64,000 bases of DNA from Tulasnella sp. 424 (taxonomy: Eukaryota; Basidiomycota; Agaricomycetes; Cantharellales; Tulasnellaceae), in NCBI GenBank assembly GCA_019633425.1, contig WSUB01000123.1:62001-126000 (forward strand). Reading direction: 5' to 3'. Position numbers and translations under genes: made by a program. Under the pieces are notes generated by a model. That model was given only the letters and a program-made list of their open reading frames with translations. It did not search any database and was not told the origin of the DNA. Shown here piece after piece: positions 24,401 to 35,783 of this stretch. Within the stretch, counting starts at the first letter, position 1, and each line of letters starts with the position of its first letter.

Positions 24401-24469
24401 CATCCATCTCGGACTTAGCTTAGAGTACCAGCTGGCATCAAGCTGATCGAGAAGCTCCCGAGCCTCCAT
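18495..24469 (-). CDS. DDX60-like Ski2-family DEAD/DEAH RNA helicase, copy 1
   Basis: About 12 exons and ~1,800 residues, similar in length to vertebrate DDX60. The start [18 protein letters not shown] lies at 24469. The N-terminal exons ([40 protein letters not shown]) fit the PIN-like region reported for the family. A long exon leads to motif I APTSAGKT (near residue 830), with [10 protein letters not shown] after it. After an intron at ~21556-21616 come motif II DEIH and motif III SAT ([11 protein letters not shown]). The second RecA domain has GIAVHHAGM, motif [13 protein letters not shown] and motif [14 protein letters not shown], then C-terminal helical and winged-helix-like parts and an acidic [11 protein letters not shown] stretch. 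The first intron has a GC donor (gcaagt). The match to the DDX60 branch rests on [11 protein letters not shown] and [11 protein letters not shown] see no disabling change. Its role in fungi is unknown. Confidence 0.9.
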
Positions 24470-24564
24470 AGTGACGTTGTCGCTAATTCTGAGTCGTTCG
24501 CTTCGTTTCTCGTAGATTGGGGATGAGGAAGGAAATTGTCCTGATAACGCCCCGGCGTGGAGAA

Positions 24565-24572
24565 CTTATATA
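24565..24572 (-). promoter_or_regulatory. TATA box of helicase copy 1
   Basis: The minus strand reads TATATAAG about 96-103 nt upstream of the ATG at 24469. The same box stands at the same distance before copies 2 and 3, within otherwise drifting sequence, which argues for function. Confidence 0.6.
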
Positions 24573-25008
24573 ATCTCGGTTCGGAAGCGAGCACAATGTG
24601 CAGGCATTCTCATGGCGATAAGCTCAACGTGGGGGGAGGGCCTATGAATCGCCATTTTAGGCAAAGACTGGAATATCAGAAGCCTGAACGGTAACTAGCC
24701 AAGGAAGGGAATGCTCGCCACCTACCACGAGGCTCTAAATGCCCGTTCGAGCACCTCCGTCGATCTAATTTCGTTAGAGTCTGCATTTCCATGGCGGTTG
24801 TCTAGGACGTCGGATTGGTGCTCGGTGTCGGTGTTGAAGGAAACTGGGGACGCAGGCTCACGGTTCGTTTCGACGGATTTCGGTAATGCGCGAGACACGG
24901 CCTGCAAAATCAACCGATCTTTCACTAGGTCCCACGGATGTACTACCTACCTACCTTCTACCATCTAGCTAACGTCAGCGCAAACTACACTTTTGGTTTT
25001 ACACATTC

Positions 25009-25068
25009 GGATCCATATCACGCCCTAAAGGTGGAAATTCAAACGTTACTGCAAACCGCGTTAACTCA
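25009..25068 (+). pseudogene. Relic of TLG1 exon 1 (start codon deleted)
   Basis: About 60 bp beginning ggatccatatcacgc match codons of the intact TLG1-like gene at 44501-44561. The 20 bases that carry the start codon there (44481-44500) are missing here. The match stops at about 25068, where a CSC1 relic begins, so this marks the right end of duplication block A. Confidence 0.75.
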
Positions 25069-25300
25069 ACTTGAAGAAGCAGGAAGCTAGTTGCTACTGT
25101 CTGGGATACGACTGACCGATTCGACAAGGCCAAGGGAACCGAATTCAGGCGATAAAGGAATAGAGGATGAATTTGATGTTCAACCAATCAGGGAGCCTGT
25201 TAAGGTCATGCCCACGGACTTCAACCATCCCGCGAGGGTTGAAGGGAGGCGACGCCTTCGCGGTTAAGCGGCAAACAACGATTCCCGATTGGTCGTGAAC
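25069..25300 (+). pseudogene. Relic of CSC1 exon 11 and intron 11
   Basis: Positions ~25105-25262 match the CSC1 stretch 17835-17990 (shared: gattcgaca-type start, then cccacggacttcaaccatcc). The match includes the exon end and the following intron bases, with the donor GT lost (gttgaaggg instead of gttgaggtg). It has no open frame and is simply the left end of block B. Confidence 0.8.
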
Positions 25301-25452
25301 ATTCGAGTGTTATATGTGTGACCAGGTTTATCGAAGCTTTCTGGACTTCATGTGATTCCAAAGGATACAGAGGTACAAAGTTCCTACGGGGCTTAGATGC
25401 CAGTCGAGCAAATCACAACATGGGGCCGCACGATCGACCCAAACTGGGGGGG

Positions 25453-28400
25453 CTAAGCCCACATGGCCTTCCATTTCTCATCGAATTCCCGCTTGGTAAG
25501 AACGACCCCGCGGTAGACTTTCCAATCTCCCTCCGAGATGCCTACAGGTTTGACTAAGAAAGTCGATGTTACCCCAGGTTCGAGGTCTTCAGTTTCGCCT
25601 TCGTTTTCACTTTCATCGGCGTCGTCTTCCTCCTCGTCCGACGACTCGCTTTCAAGGCTGGGATCAGCAGCCGCGGCTTTCATGTAGTGCTCTAGACCAG
25701 TTTGAAGAGTCGCCAATGCAAGCGAGAACTCCTCGAACAGGAACCAAATGTCGCTTGGCCTTATCCGATTGGCTTCGGTTATTACTTTTTCCTGGTTTCG
25801 AAAGCGAAAAGTCAGCCGATCTCGCTAACCATAGACGTATAAACGTAAGATACACAACCTGCCCGTGAATAAAGAAGTCCAATATGTAGCCGTTGACAAC
25901 GCGACCATCTAGCGCAAGGAGCTCATCCAAGCTTGGAATTGCATTCTTGTCTAGGTGCAAGCCAGTTCTAGCAGTACGGGCAAGGTCCGTGACCGTTTTC
26001 AGGGACGAGTCCGTAACACCTGAATTGGCGACGAAGCTAGATGTAGCGCCAACCTTGACAGCTTTGCGCCTTAGAGTAGAGATGAAAGAAGCTTCTACGT
26101 TCTTGCTGGCTAGGAGTATCTCCTCGCTCAGAGGGAGGGTATTGTCGGGAGTTTCGGAGAGATACTGTGTTGCGTAGCTCCGAGCGTACCCGCGGAATGT
26201 CTCCAAAATCCTTGAAAGCCGGTGAATCAGAGCCTCTGCCAGAATGAGAGAACGTGCACTCACTGATCATTGTGTTCTGAAAGAGTTCGATGAGCGTCAG
26301 GGGACAAAGGTGGAAGAATGATTCGAGAGGGTGACTTTGCCGGTCGGAGACGTTCTAACGCACCCCCGCCCGAGTACAGACGAGTGAATACGCGTCGAGC
26401 AAAAAGGTGCGCAAGAACGGCTACAAGGCTTCGCTTCGTATCAATTGGGTTTCTGTCGATCGAATCACAAATTCGATGTAAAACGCCGCCTTGGAGAAGT
26501 GCGACTAGGGCCAGGTTGGATGGTTCAGTGTGATAGAGATGAGCCACGAGTGGGAACATGATCTGAGAATCAACTGGTTAACCCATCGGTTTATTGTACA
26601 CTACAATCAGAAAACTTACGAGGGGTTCGCCTTGGACATTGAGAAGATTTGTCCGACGTAAGTAGTCGAAGGAGAAACGCAAGTGGTGCAGGACCTCGTC
26701 CCTTCCGATATCCGAAGCGAGGCTGAGCTGAGGAAGACGCAGTACGCTGTTGATGGCATTTACTGCACTGGAAGCTTGCTGTGACCCATGTAAGAGGTTG
26801 CAAAGCCGAAGCGAAAGGGTAGTTGTCAGAGGCATGTTTCCGGTAAGAGGTGGGACTTTCGATGTTATGATTCCATGTATCCGCTCCATCGGGATTCCGT
26901 AGAAGACGACATTGCCGAGCTTAGTGACATCAAAGTCAGACAACTAGTTCCGACAGCACGCGAATGCTCACAATATCCATTCCTCTTCGCCCTGCCCGTC
27001 CTGCGCATTGTCTGTACATCAGGGCGGTCAAGTAGACAGAGTCCCCCACAAAAATTGATGTTTTGATAGGCATATTGATACCCAATGCTAGAGTACCAGT
27101 GGCGATCACAACTCGAACAAACCCCAGGCGGAAGAGACTAGGCAATATAGACACCGTTAGCGTATTAAAATTAGATGCTATTGAGCCTCACCTCTCGATC
27201 AACCTTAGATATTTTCGATTCATCCCTGCGTGATGAACGGCTATCCCGACTTTTAATGCGGCTATCGCCCACTCCTTAATCCCGGACCGTATGAGGAAAT
27301 CTATATCTTCTTCCATCTCAGCTTTCGAGTATGACGCCCGGGGCCCGGCAAAGGAGAATTCCGGTAGAGGATCCTCCGGATTGAAAGTCTCTTCCCAGGA
27401 TCTACTGTCCATTGAAATGTCATCCTCCTGCCGTTTTGTTCTTTTGGCGCGTTCAGAAGCCTTCTGCCGTTGCTTGGATGCCGCAACCCAAGCTTCCCAA
27501 CTGGCGAGCTTGGATTGCCATTGCGGACTCGATTCTTTCCATTTTTTCTCAGCGGTCTCCAGCTCGTTCACAAGAAAACGGGCCATAAACACACAATCCT
27601 GCCTATCAAAGTTAAATAAAATGGCTACAGGATGGGATTAGCTAGGGCCCTCGGAAAAGAGATGGGCTAACCTGGAAGATTGTCGCGTCGTTGGAGATCG
27701 TGGAGCACATGGATGAGATTCATATATATGCTCCTTTTAGTTGGAGTAGTCTCGCACAGCTCGTGTTCTTGGGAGAGGGCTTCCCCGATGGGGCGAAGAA
27801 TTTGGTGGTAGGCGTCCGCTTCCTTTGACCAATCCGCCAACAGCGATTTGAGTTTTGCCTCATAGTCAAGAACGTCCCTTTGGCTGAGCAGCCGCTCATG
27901 TGATTGAGTAAAGAACTTCCGGGGATCCAGCTTTGTGAGTTGGTCTCGTTTCTTGGGCGATTGGTTCGTGACGTTCCACATTGCTTGAAAGAGGGTAAGG
28001 CAGTCTCTGGACTCCAAGGCCAGGTCTTCTGGAAGAACGCGTGCACCAGACAGGAGAACAGACATTGGATGTATGTAGATAGGTTTGACGTTTGGTGAAG
28101 GTTCTGACGAGAGGCCTTTGAACTCGATTCGGTCTCGGCTCATTGTATAGGTGAACTTTCGTAGATGTGAGTAGCGATGCTTGTGCTGGATTAAGGCGTA
28201 CTTGAATCCGTGCTGCTCCTGAACAGACTCGAGCCACCGACTAAATTCTTCTGGATTTCCAATCGTCGCACTGAGTCCAATGATGGGACATGGTGCAAAG
28301 AGAATTAGTTGCTCCCAGACCGCGCCGCCTTCCTGCTGGCCGATGGTGTGTATTTCGTCAAGCACGATCCATCGCAGGCGTGGTATCCATCGAGCTGCAA

Positions 28401-31400
28401 GGACTGGGGACAATAACATGATGGCTAGCATTTCCGGGACAGTGACAAGTATCTGGCACTTGTTGGGCTCGTGGATTCGCCAATCCCTGGTGTGTGCGGC
28501 CCAGACAGTTCCTGAAACATACCCAGAAAGACATAGCATCAGATCGATAGAAGGAAACGAAACCCTTGCCCTACCTGATTTCAATGATTTCTCATAACGA
28601 GCATATATCTCGGCGACAATCTGATTCACGAGCGGCTTTGTAGGCGCTACGTAGACCAAAACACCGTCGTCCGACTCGCGGAGTACCTGCTCCATGGCAT
28701 AATAAGAAATAAAGGTTTTCCCCGCAGACGTAGGTGCCACCACGAGCACAGACTCCCGCTTATCCAATCGGTCGAGAACGTCCCTCTGCCAAGCATCAGG
28801 AACAAAGGACACCCGGGCATCGGCCTGGCCATCCATAGAGCGATCCATATAAACACCGTAATGCTCCAGTTGAAATTCGATGGGATGGGAGGGAAGCGTA
28901 AGGAAGGGATATAGCGCGGGTTTCGAGCGGTCACGGTGGGCGAACCGAACTGTTTGGAATGTTATTGCCTTCTTCGCCGTTTCGGGAGGTTTAATCGATG
29001 AAGACAGTTTGAAGATATCGAGGCCGGGGAATCCGATGGTCTCTAGCAGCGAGCGAACGAAACTCTGGCCAATATCCGATGCAACCCCAATGTTGTGAAT
29101 CTCTGTTACCGTGCGGAGAATGTCAACACAGTATCGTGCCTGAACCTGAGGCTCTTCACGCCCGCCATCAGCAATCCATCGAGAAACGTCAAGGTGAACC
29201 TGATACAGTAACGTTTCTGTCCGAAGCCATGAATCCTCCATTCGCTTAGCGTTTCTTTGAACACGACCGAGGTACTCCGACTTCTGCTCAGGCGTTGGAA
29301 GCCTTTCGATTTGAGCCAACTGCTGTTTCCACCAGACCTCGGATTCTGAGAGCGTTTTTACGGCCTTTTCCTCTTTAATTCGCTGGCGCAGCTTCTCAGT
29401 CGAATTCAACTTGGGCTGTTGCGATTTCGGCTCCTTCCTCGGCCTTGGATTTGCTACCGGCGGTGACAAATCGGAATGACGCTGGCAAGGTGGTTCGTTT
29501 TGCGTTCCCAAGTCCTTGATCGATCGTTTTGATGTGGGAATAACCATTCGTTGAAGAGGTGCACCCTTTGCTCCGGTCAGGGTTGTAGCGTGCCGATGAA
29601 TATTTCTCATGAGCTTCTGCTGGTCCTTCTCCTTCTTCTTTCTCAAGGACGCTAGCTGCTTCCTGGTCAAAGGTCGGTCGTCATCTTGCCTTTCCCCATA
29701 CAGCACTAATTTCTTCTCTTTGAAGCCTTCCGTTATCTTTCGACTGTTGTGCCAATGTTGATCATCTGTGAAAGTCGTCGTGTTGGTGAACCATCCGGTC
29801 CTTTGACTGAGATCTTCGGAGTCGTCTACAACAGAAGATCTGCTGGGAGAGGATGATGGAGTAGTTTCACTTCGAGCGACTTCGAGGGAGAAGTGGATTG
29901 GTTTTAAGCATTCGTCAAAGACCTCGTTATGGAACGGGAGGAGGAGCCTGAGCGGAACTTCTTTGTCGGGAAGGGGTAAGGAATCCAGCTCATCGTGTTG
30001 CCACCTTCCGAGAGCACTAGACAGCACTGCGGGGGAGAAAGACAGTCGCCCAGTCCCCACGTGCTGATGAAGAGCGGCTGCAACCGACTTGGCCGCATCG
30101 GCAGGACCGTGACCTAGGAGACCTGCTAGATCTTCGTCCGGAATTGGTTGGTTTGTGAAGATAGCGACCAAATTCAGGAAGATTCGTCCATCTACGTCGG
30201 GGCGACGCTCGGCTCCATGTTTCTGCAAGCCCTGGTTAAACGCGTCGAATAGCTTGGGCATCACATGATATCGAAGCTTGGATTCGAGTTCGGGATGAAG
30301 GGTGACTGGCTTCTGCGACCTGTCGCTGATGGAAATATGTGGGAGGACGATGAGGTGGAGGAGGAAAACCGCGAAGAGGGCATCATTCGTTGTATCGGTC
30401 GGGTTGGCTTGAAAGTAATCGTCCACCGCAGTTTTAGCCCAAATTTCAATCCCTTCAATGGTAAGAACCGTCGAAAGTTCGCCTAGGCGGTTGCGTTCCG
30501 GTGCCGGGAGGATTTTCAGGGCTGTGTTCCGACACTTTATGATGAGCTCCATGAGACGATTTTGTAGCTTCAAGAGGAAATTTTGCTCGAACACGAAGGA
30601 AATGATCTAGCGGAGAGGTAAGCGAAAGTCTTCTGCGAACAAAGTCATTGCGCACTACCTTTGAGCCTCGAAACTCCATCGCCTCCAACGATACCACTGC
30701 GATACCATCCGATAACATATGAAAGATGAACCTCCTTTGAAGCAAGACGGCGCTGATGGTCAGGTCGCTGCATTCAACTGTCACAAATTGAGAGCCGTCA
30801 TTGCAGAGCATGCACATCGGCTGGTAACGTTCTGGTAAGTCAAGTGGTGCAGCCGGGAGGTGGCAACGCGGTTTTACCTGTTTCGAGTCAGCAAAATCCT
30901 CCCACTCGTCACCTGCTGGAGCTGCAAAGGTTGTGACGGGTATATCAAGCCGCATCAAGTGTGCTTTCAGAATGGTCCGCGCGAGACGCCTTGATGAAAC
31001 GACGAAAGGGCTCGTGTCGTCGCCTCCATAGAGTGTGAGATACCTGTTCCCTGGAAAGTAGATGTCGGCGAGAGGTAATGCTGATATTAAAGTCACGAGA
31101 CTCACGTTCGAAGAATACAATCTCAAAATTGCATCGCCGACTCACGAACTCCGAGACCAGCTTTTCGATGCTCCACACCGCGTGCAAGAGTTGGAAAGAG
31201 CAGTCTTGGGGTTTTCCGAGGGCTAGAAGCGGATCGTTCAGAACTTGTTGGCATAAGGCGTCCCCTAAGGACATTGCAAGAGTAAGTCTGGCTGGGGTGG
31301 AGCAAAGGGTGACAATAGCTCGCCATCTATGAGAAACAATTCTTCTCCAACGTAGTCTCCTAGTAGGTCCATCCATCTTGGGTTTAGTTTCGAGTACCAA

Positions 31401-31438
31401 CTGGCATCAAGCTGGTCGAGAAGCTCCCGAGCCTCCAT
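25453..31438 (-). CDS. DDX60-like Ski2-family DEAD/DEAH RNA helicase, copy 2
   Basis: Same exon plan and motif order as copy 1, with the start [21 protein letters not shown] at 31438. Motif [34 protein letters not shown] and [14 protein letters not shown] are all intact, and the acidic tail [11 protein letters not shown] is kept. The intron between the motif I region and TVWAAHTRDW (28574-28512, 63 nt) has no stop and is a multiple of three, so the frame reads straight through it; by comparison with copies 1 and 3 it is still an intron. The first-intron donor reads GCGAGC, a poor GC donor. Substitutions relative to copy 1 are many but mostly conservative in the helicase core, which fits selection on function after duplication. 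Confidence 0.88.
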
Positions 31439-31525
31439 AGTCAAATTGTCGCGAACTCTGGGTCGTTCGCGTCGGGTTTCGAATACTGGGAAGGATGTTG
31501 TATCGATAAAGCCACAGTGTGAAAA

Positions 31526-31533
31526 ATTATATA
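31526..31533 (-). promoter_or_regulatory. TATA box of helicase copy 2
   Basis: TATATAAT on the minus strand, about 88-95 nt before the ATG at 31438, at the position equivalent to the boxes of the other two copies. Confidence 0.55.
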
Positions 31534-31759
31534 ATATTGGTTCCACGCGCACATGTTTTCATGGCAACAACCGCAACCCGGGGGAGGGCCTAGGAATCTC
31601 CATTTTAGGCGAAACTCTGTGATATCAAAGGCCTGAACGGTAACCACCGAAGGAAGACAGCGCTTCATACTTATATACCGCGAGGCCTCAAAAAGCGCTT
31701 GAGTACCTAGTCGATCTATCTCATGGTCTTCAAAGCTGTGGTCACGGACGGGCCGAGAG

Positions 31760-32134
31760 TAGTGTTGCCGCGGAGTTCGAAGTGGTCGAAGGAGATTTCG
31801 ATCTCCTTCGACAAACAGCCAACTTCGACCAACTTCGACCAATCGAAGCGAAGCGAAGGAGGTGTCGAAGTCACTTCGACCACCGCAGGAAGGCGGTTCC
31901 CATCATACGTCGGATGGATCACCCTTAATTATTCGGTACTACATAATTTTCCAGAACATTCGGACCCTTCGCTTCCGACTAGGCTGTTCGTTTCCCATCT
32001 CTGATGGACCCGTTTCCCACTGTGGTCGGAGTGTGGCGGAGGACCTCGCCACTTCGCTTCGATCCACTTCGAACAATCGAAGTTCGTCGAAGTGGCCACC
32101 TCGATCTCCTTCGTTTCGCTCCGCGGCAACACTA
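31760..32134. mobile_element. hAT-type MITE, 375 bp, with 8-bp target duplication
   Basis: The ends are perfect 16-bp inverted repeats: TAGTGTTGCCGCGGAG at 31760-31775 and its complement at 32119-32134. They are flanked by direct repeats GCCGAGAG at 31752-31759 and 32135-32142. An 8-bp target duplication and a TAGTG-type end are the marks of hAT elements. No transposase frame exists inside, so it is non-autonomous. Subterminal cttcgacc/ggtcgaag words are repeated, and 31785-31812 forms a 12-bp perfect hairpin with loop ttcg. It sits in the duplicated flank upstream of helicase copy 2. The intact ends and duplication suggest it inserted after the block duplication. Confidence 0.88.
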
Positions 32135-32406
32135 GCCGAGAGTTCGCAAATCGGACCGAGGTCCCGCGGTTCGTTTCTACGGATTGGCCTAGCAGGCGGG
32201 TGGGTGGTTGGGTCGGTCACTGGAGCACGAGACTACCCCTCCCATAACAACCCCATCGGCAGCACTCCGCCACCGGCCTAGAACCCCCCTGGAACGGACT
32301 TTCTTACGTACTTTGTATTCTCTCCTTGCACTTGTTGTAGGGCCCCGGCGAAAACCGGGCCGCGTCTTAACGCCCTTAAGGCAGTTCGTTGCGGAAAAAT
32401 CGAGAT

Positions 32407-32423
32407 TCTCTCTCTCTCTCTCT
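32407..32423. repeat. (TC)n microsatellite
   Basis: Simple run of tc dinucleotides in the spacer between the MITE and the helicase relic. Confidence 0.9.
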
Positions 32424-32529
32424 GGTTGGTTGGGTCAGACTCCATAAAGGTTAAGTTTCAACTTTCTGCGTACTCGTGAGCGGGCGAGGGCCTCGCGTTC
32501 GGCTGCCGAGACGCTCGTCCTTCGCTGAA

Positions 32530-32860
32530 GGAGAAGCTAAGATTACACTCCGAAACATCTCGAATACGACGATCACGACTAAACATTCAAGCGTTCTACG
32601 CCTGACCAAGTTCATCTGACTTTTCTAAGCTTCATATGATTCGAAAGGATACGAAGGTACAAATCTCTCATGAGCCTTGTCATTTATGTGCAAGTCAGGC
32701 AGGTTACATCACTCGATCCGCGCAACCCAACTCGGCGGCTAAGCTCAGGTTGGCTTGAACTTCTCGTCGAGCTCCAGTGAGAGCGACCGCGCGATAAACT
32801 TTCCAATCTCCCTCGGTGATGCACGGAGTCTCTAGTATGAGAACCAGAACACTACATAAC
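32530..32860 (-). pseudogene. Relic of a fourth DDX60-like copy (3' end only)
   Basis: Positions ~32740-32818 match the last exon of the helicase genes, including the reverse complement of the ending E-F-D-E-K-F and the segment actttccaatctccctcggtgatgc. The preceding 32540-32740 matches the shared 3' spacer. After a deletion, a short piece (gagaaccaga) of the next upstream part follows. No frame survives. The rest of the gene is absent, and a kinase-TPR relic stands where it would be. Confidence 0.75.
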
Positions 32861-33285
32861 CCCTACTTCAGTTTGTCAAATCCGCCGGCAGCACCTGACA
32901 CTGCAGACGGAAGAGTTAACATTCCTCAATAAGTGTGACTTCCTCCCGCGATGGGTTGAGGGCTGCGCGGCCGCTGCACCAGGTTCCCTGCGACCTACTC
33001 CTCGTATTCGGAATCGTTTGGCCCACTCCATCAAAACGAGTTGGATACGCGGATGACACCCCAACGACATCACGACATAAATACGAAAGAAAAATATGCG
33101 TTTGCCATCGTTAGAGGGAGACGTCCCCGATCGGAAGAACGGTAGTTGGTTGGTTATCGAGAAAGAGGTAACAAGAATGGTTTAAAGTCTGGAGGGGAGG
33201 ACCAGCGGCTCATTAAGCAAACGTCATATATCGAGTACATAGTTACATCAATATCCGTCCTCTCACACCGGGTGTCCCCGAAGCG
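32861..33285. other. Spacer, nothing recognised
   Basis: No frame with recognisable features, and no repeat shared with the rest of the window was noticed. Confidence 0.4.
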
Positions 33286-35390
33286 TCATGTGGCTTCTTC
33301 TCGGTTAGATAATCGACGGAGCTCAGCAACTTGGTTCGAAGCGTAAGTTGCATTGTGAGTATTTCCGATTTCACTCCAGGCTTCCGCAGCTTCGGTATAA
33401 AAGCGAATGGCGTCGCCGTGGTCCTCCTGATCGCGATGCACGCCAGCAAGGCCCAGCAGAGCGCAAGCTCTCCTGTACCGGGCACCGATGTCGGTAGAGA
33501 TTTGGAGGGCTTCCGAAAAGAGCGTGATGGCCTGGTTGAACTCCTTTTGATGCTGGTGCACCTCAGCGAGACCCCGAAGAGCTTGAGCTTTCCTGAGGTT
33601 GTCGCCGATGTCAGTGCGAATTTGTAGGTCCTCGGAGTAGAATGAGATGGCTTGGTTGTACTCGTGCCGAAGCCGATGCACGTCAGCGAGACCTCCCAGA
33701 ACATCGGCTCTCCCTCGTCTGATACCCATGTCGGTGCGGATTTCTAGGGCTTCCAAGTAGAACGCAATGGCCTGGTTGTACTCGCTTCAAACCCGGTGCA
33801 CTTCAGCGAGACCCCAGAGAGCATCGGCTCTCCCTCTTCTGTCGCCGATGTCGGTGCGGATCTGTAGGGCCTCCGAGTAGAATGTAATGGCCTGGCTGTA
33901 CTCGTTCCGGAGCTGCACTCCAGCGAGACCCCCAAGAGCATTAGCTTTCCCGAACTTGTAGTCGATATCGGTGCTGATTTCTAGGGCCTCCAATTAAGAT
34001 GTAATGGCCTGGCTGTACTCGCTTCGAAACCGATGCAAATGCCCCAACTGCACCAGCGCCCTGACCTTTCCTTCCCTGTCGCCGTTGTCTGTGTAGCCAC
34101 TCACAGCCTTGGTATAGAAGGCCAACGCTTTGAGGTAGTCGCCTTGCCCCCGGTGCATATCTCCCAGTTCCACCAGAAGCCGTGGAGAGGGAGCCGTAGA
34201 AGCCGCTATATCCGAATTCCGAGATCGGTTTGGAATAACCTTGGGCTGTATCATAATTGATCAATCTCCGTAATCGATTCTAATGAGCAGTTCTCACCAT
34301 CCAGAGCATGGACTTTAGATATTCCTTAGCAGTCGGCCGTTTGCTGGGATCGATGCTCCAACACGCAAGCATTAGGGAGCAAGCGCAGGTCTCCCTGAAT
34401 GACGCGCGTGATAACAACCATGTCCTTGACGCCTTGAAACGGAATGAAGCCGGTCATGACCTATGCCGGAGCCTTTGTGAGCCTCCATTGCGAATAGATA
34501 TGTATGTACTAACGCGACTATGGCATTACCTCGTATGCTACCCACCCCAACGTCCAGATGTCGCTGCAAAGAATTTGTTCTTCCTTGTACAACAGCTCTG
34601 GAGCAGCCCATCGGGGGGTGTAATGGTTTCCCGTCAGCGTTATGGTATTGGTGGAGGCGCGGAACGTTGTTTCCAGCAAAAGCGCCTCCGGGGGGTTTGT
34701 TTTGAGCCGGCTTCGTCTCCTTGTCGAGATCCTCGGTTTTAAGACGACAGGCCGATCCAAAGTCGGTAATTACCGCCCGACATTCTGAGTTTACTAATAT
34801 GTTTAGCTGCAGAGTATATGTGGAACAAAGTTGGCCAGGGGTATCATCGTTACACTGTCTGAACCTACAGATTTGAGGTCCCCATGACGTATGGGCGGTC
34901 GTCGGCTATGGAGGTATTCCAATCCACTAGCTACATCGTTAATCTGAAGTAAAGAGTGTAAGAGGTTGGTCGAGGGGAGGAGTCCGAGGTTCGGTCCTAC
35001 CAGGGAGATCCGTTCCGGAATTTCCCATTCCGCCGAGGCGATAAAGTCCCTCAAGGTGCCATTTTCTTCCCATGGAAAGACCAGCCATATCATATCATTG
35101 GTTAACTCCTCGACAAAACCTTCAAGCTTGATTATGTTTCCATGGGAAAGTTCGACCAAGAATTCCGCTTCTCTGACCGTCAACTGAACCGAAAATATAA
35201 TCAGCGTTGAAACCCCTACGCGATCAGACGAAGTATTTTGACCCCTAACACCCGCACCATATCGTCTGACATCTTCATCTTCTTTACTGCTACAGCCTAT
35301 GACGTTAGAATGAGCTACTTGACGTTCCTGTAGATGGCTTTATACGCTGGGCAGTACATACCTTCAGTCCCTGAGAGGTTTCTCTGGTAA
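33286..35390 (-). pseudogene. Protein kinase (TKL-like) fused to TPR repeats, decayed
   Basis: Reading leftwards on the minus strand: the beta-3 lysine segment V-A-V-K-K-M-K-M after a short intron, the alpha-C segment REAEFLVELSHGNIIKLEGF, the catalytic loop HGDLKS with LNILVNSE, DFG (ITDFGSACRL), then YTPRWAAPELL and SDIWTLGWVAYE, CWSIDPSKRPTAKE, and finally at least five TPR units of the A-L-x-G-L-A-x-V-H ... QAI-x-F-Y-S-E-A type. Lesions: a frameshift in a run of six C between DFG and APE (~34690), a second frameshift before CWSIDP, TAA at 33994-33996 and TGA at 33787-33789 (CGA to TGA) inside the TPR part. The glycine-rich loop is not found. The intact form would be a kinase-TPR signalling protein, common in Agaricomycetes. 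Confidence 0.8.
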
Positions 35391-35740
35391 AACAACCTGC
35401 GTCGAGAGTTTTTTCAAAAATTTACCGTCACGTTTCATTTTGTTTCTCGTCGATCGGTGGACTGGAAGGAGGTAAACATTTTTTTCGTGCTGGGGAGGGG
35501 GGAGAATTTGGTGCGGTTTGTTTGTTTGGACTAGCTTTTTGAAAACAGCTGTATTCACACAGTTCAACCCGCGGTCCGGGTTGGCGAGCCACCCGAACTC
35601 AACATCGGTCTGATTGCAAATAGCGACCATTGTTCCAACCCCTCGGTCTCCTCCGGCTACCTCGAAATATTTCGTGAAATCTATCCGCCGTTCGCGCGCG
35701 CTCTCGTAAGGGGTCGGCTTGCCGCGTTCGAATCGATCTG

Positions 35741-35783
35741 TTTCTAGGTCCCACGGATGTACCTACCTACCTACCTACCTACC
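35741..35783. repeat. (ACCT)n repeat beside a duplicated flank fragment
   Basis: The sequence tttctaggtcccacggatgt followed by acct units also occurs at 24925-24953 (upstream of the TLG1 relic), there with a shorter acct run. It is probably the far end of the lost fourth block. Confidence 0.55.

Larger units (their letters stand above)
17750..25068. repeat. Segmental duplication unit A (left block)
   Basis: The block runs from inside CSC1 exon 11 through helicase copy 1 to a 60-bp relic of TLG1 exon 1. Blocks B (about 25069-32210) and C (about 37628-44561) repeat this order head to tail. Limits are approximate because the flanks have diverged. Block A is the only one with an intact CSC1 end. 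Confidence 0.75.
25069..32210. repeat. Segmental duplication unit B (middle block)
   Basis: The block starts with the CSC1 relic, contains helicase copy 2 and ends in 5'-flank sequence that is interrupted by the MITE at 31760-32134. The flank resumes after it (gcggttcgtttctacgg, matching 24861-24880 of block A). The right boundary is approximate. Confidence 0.65.
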
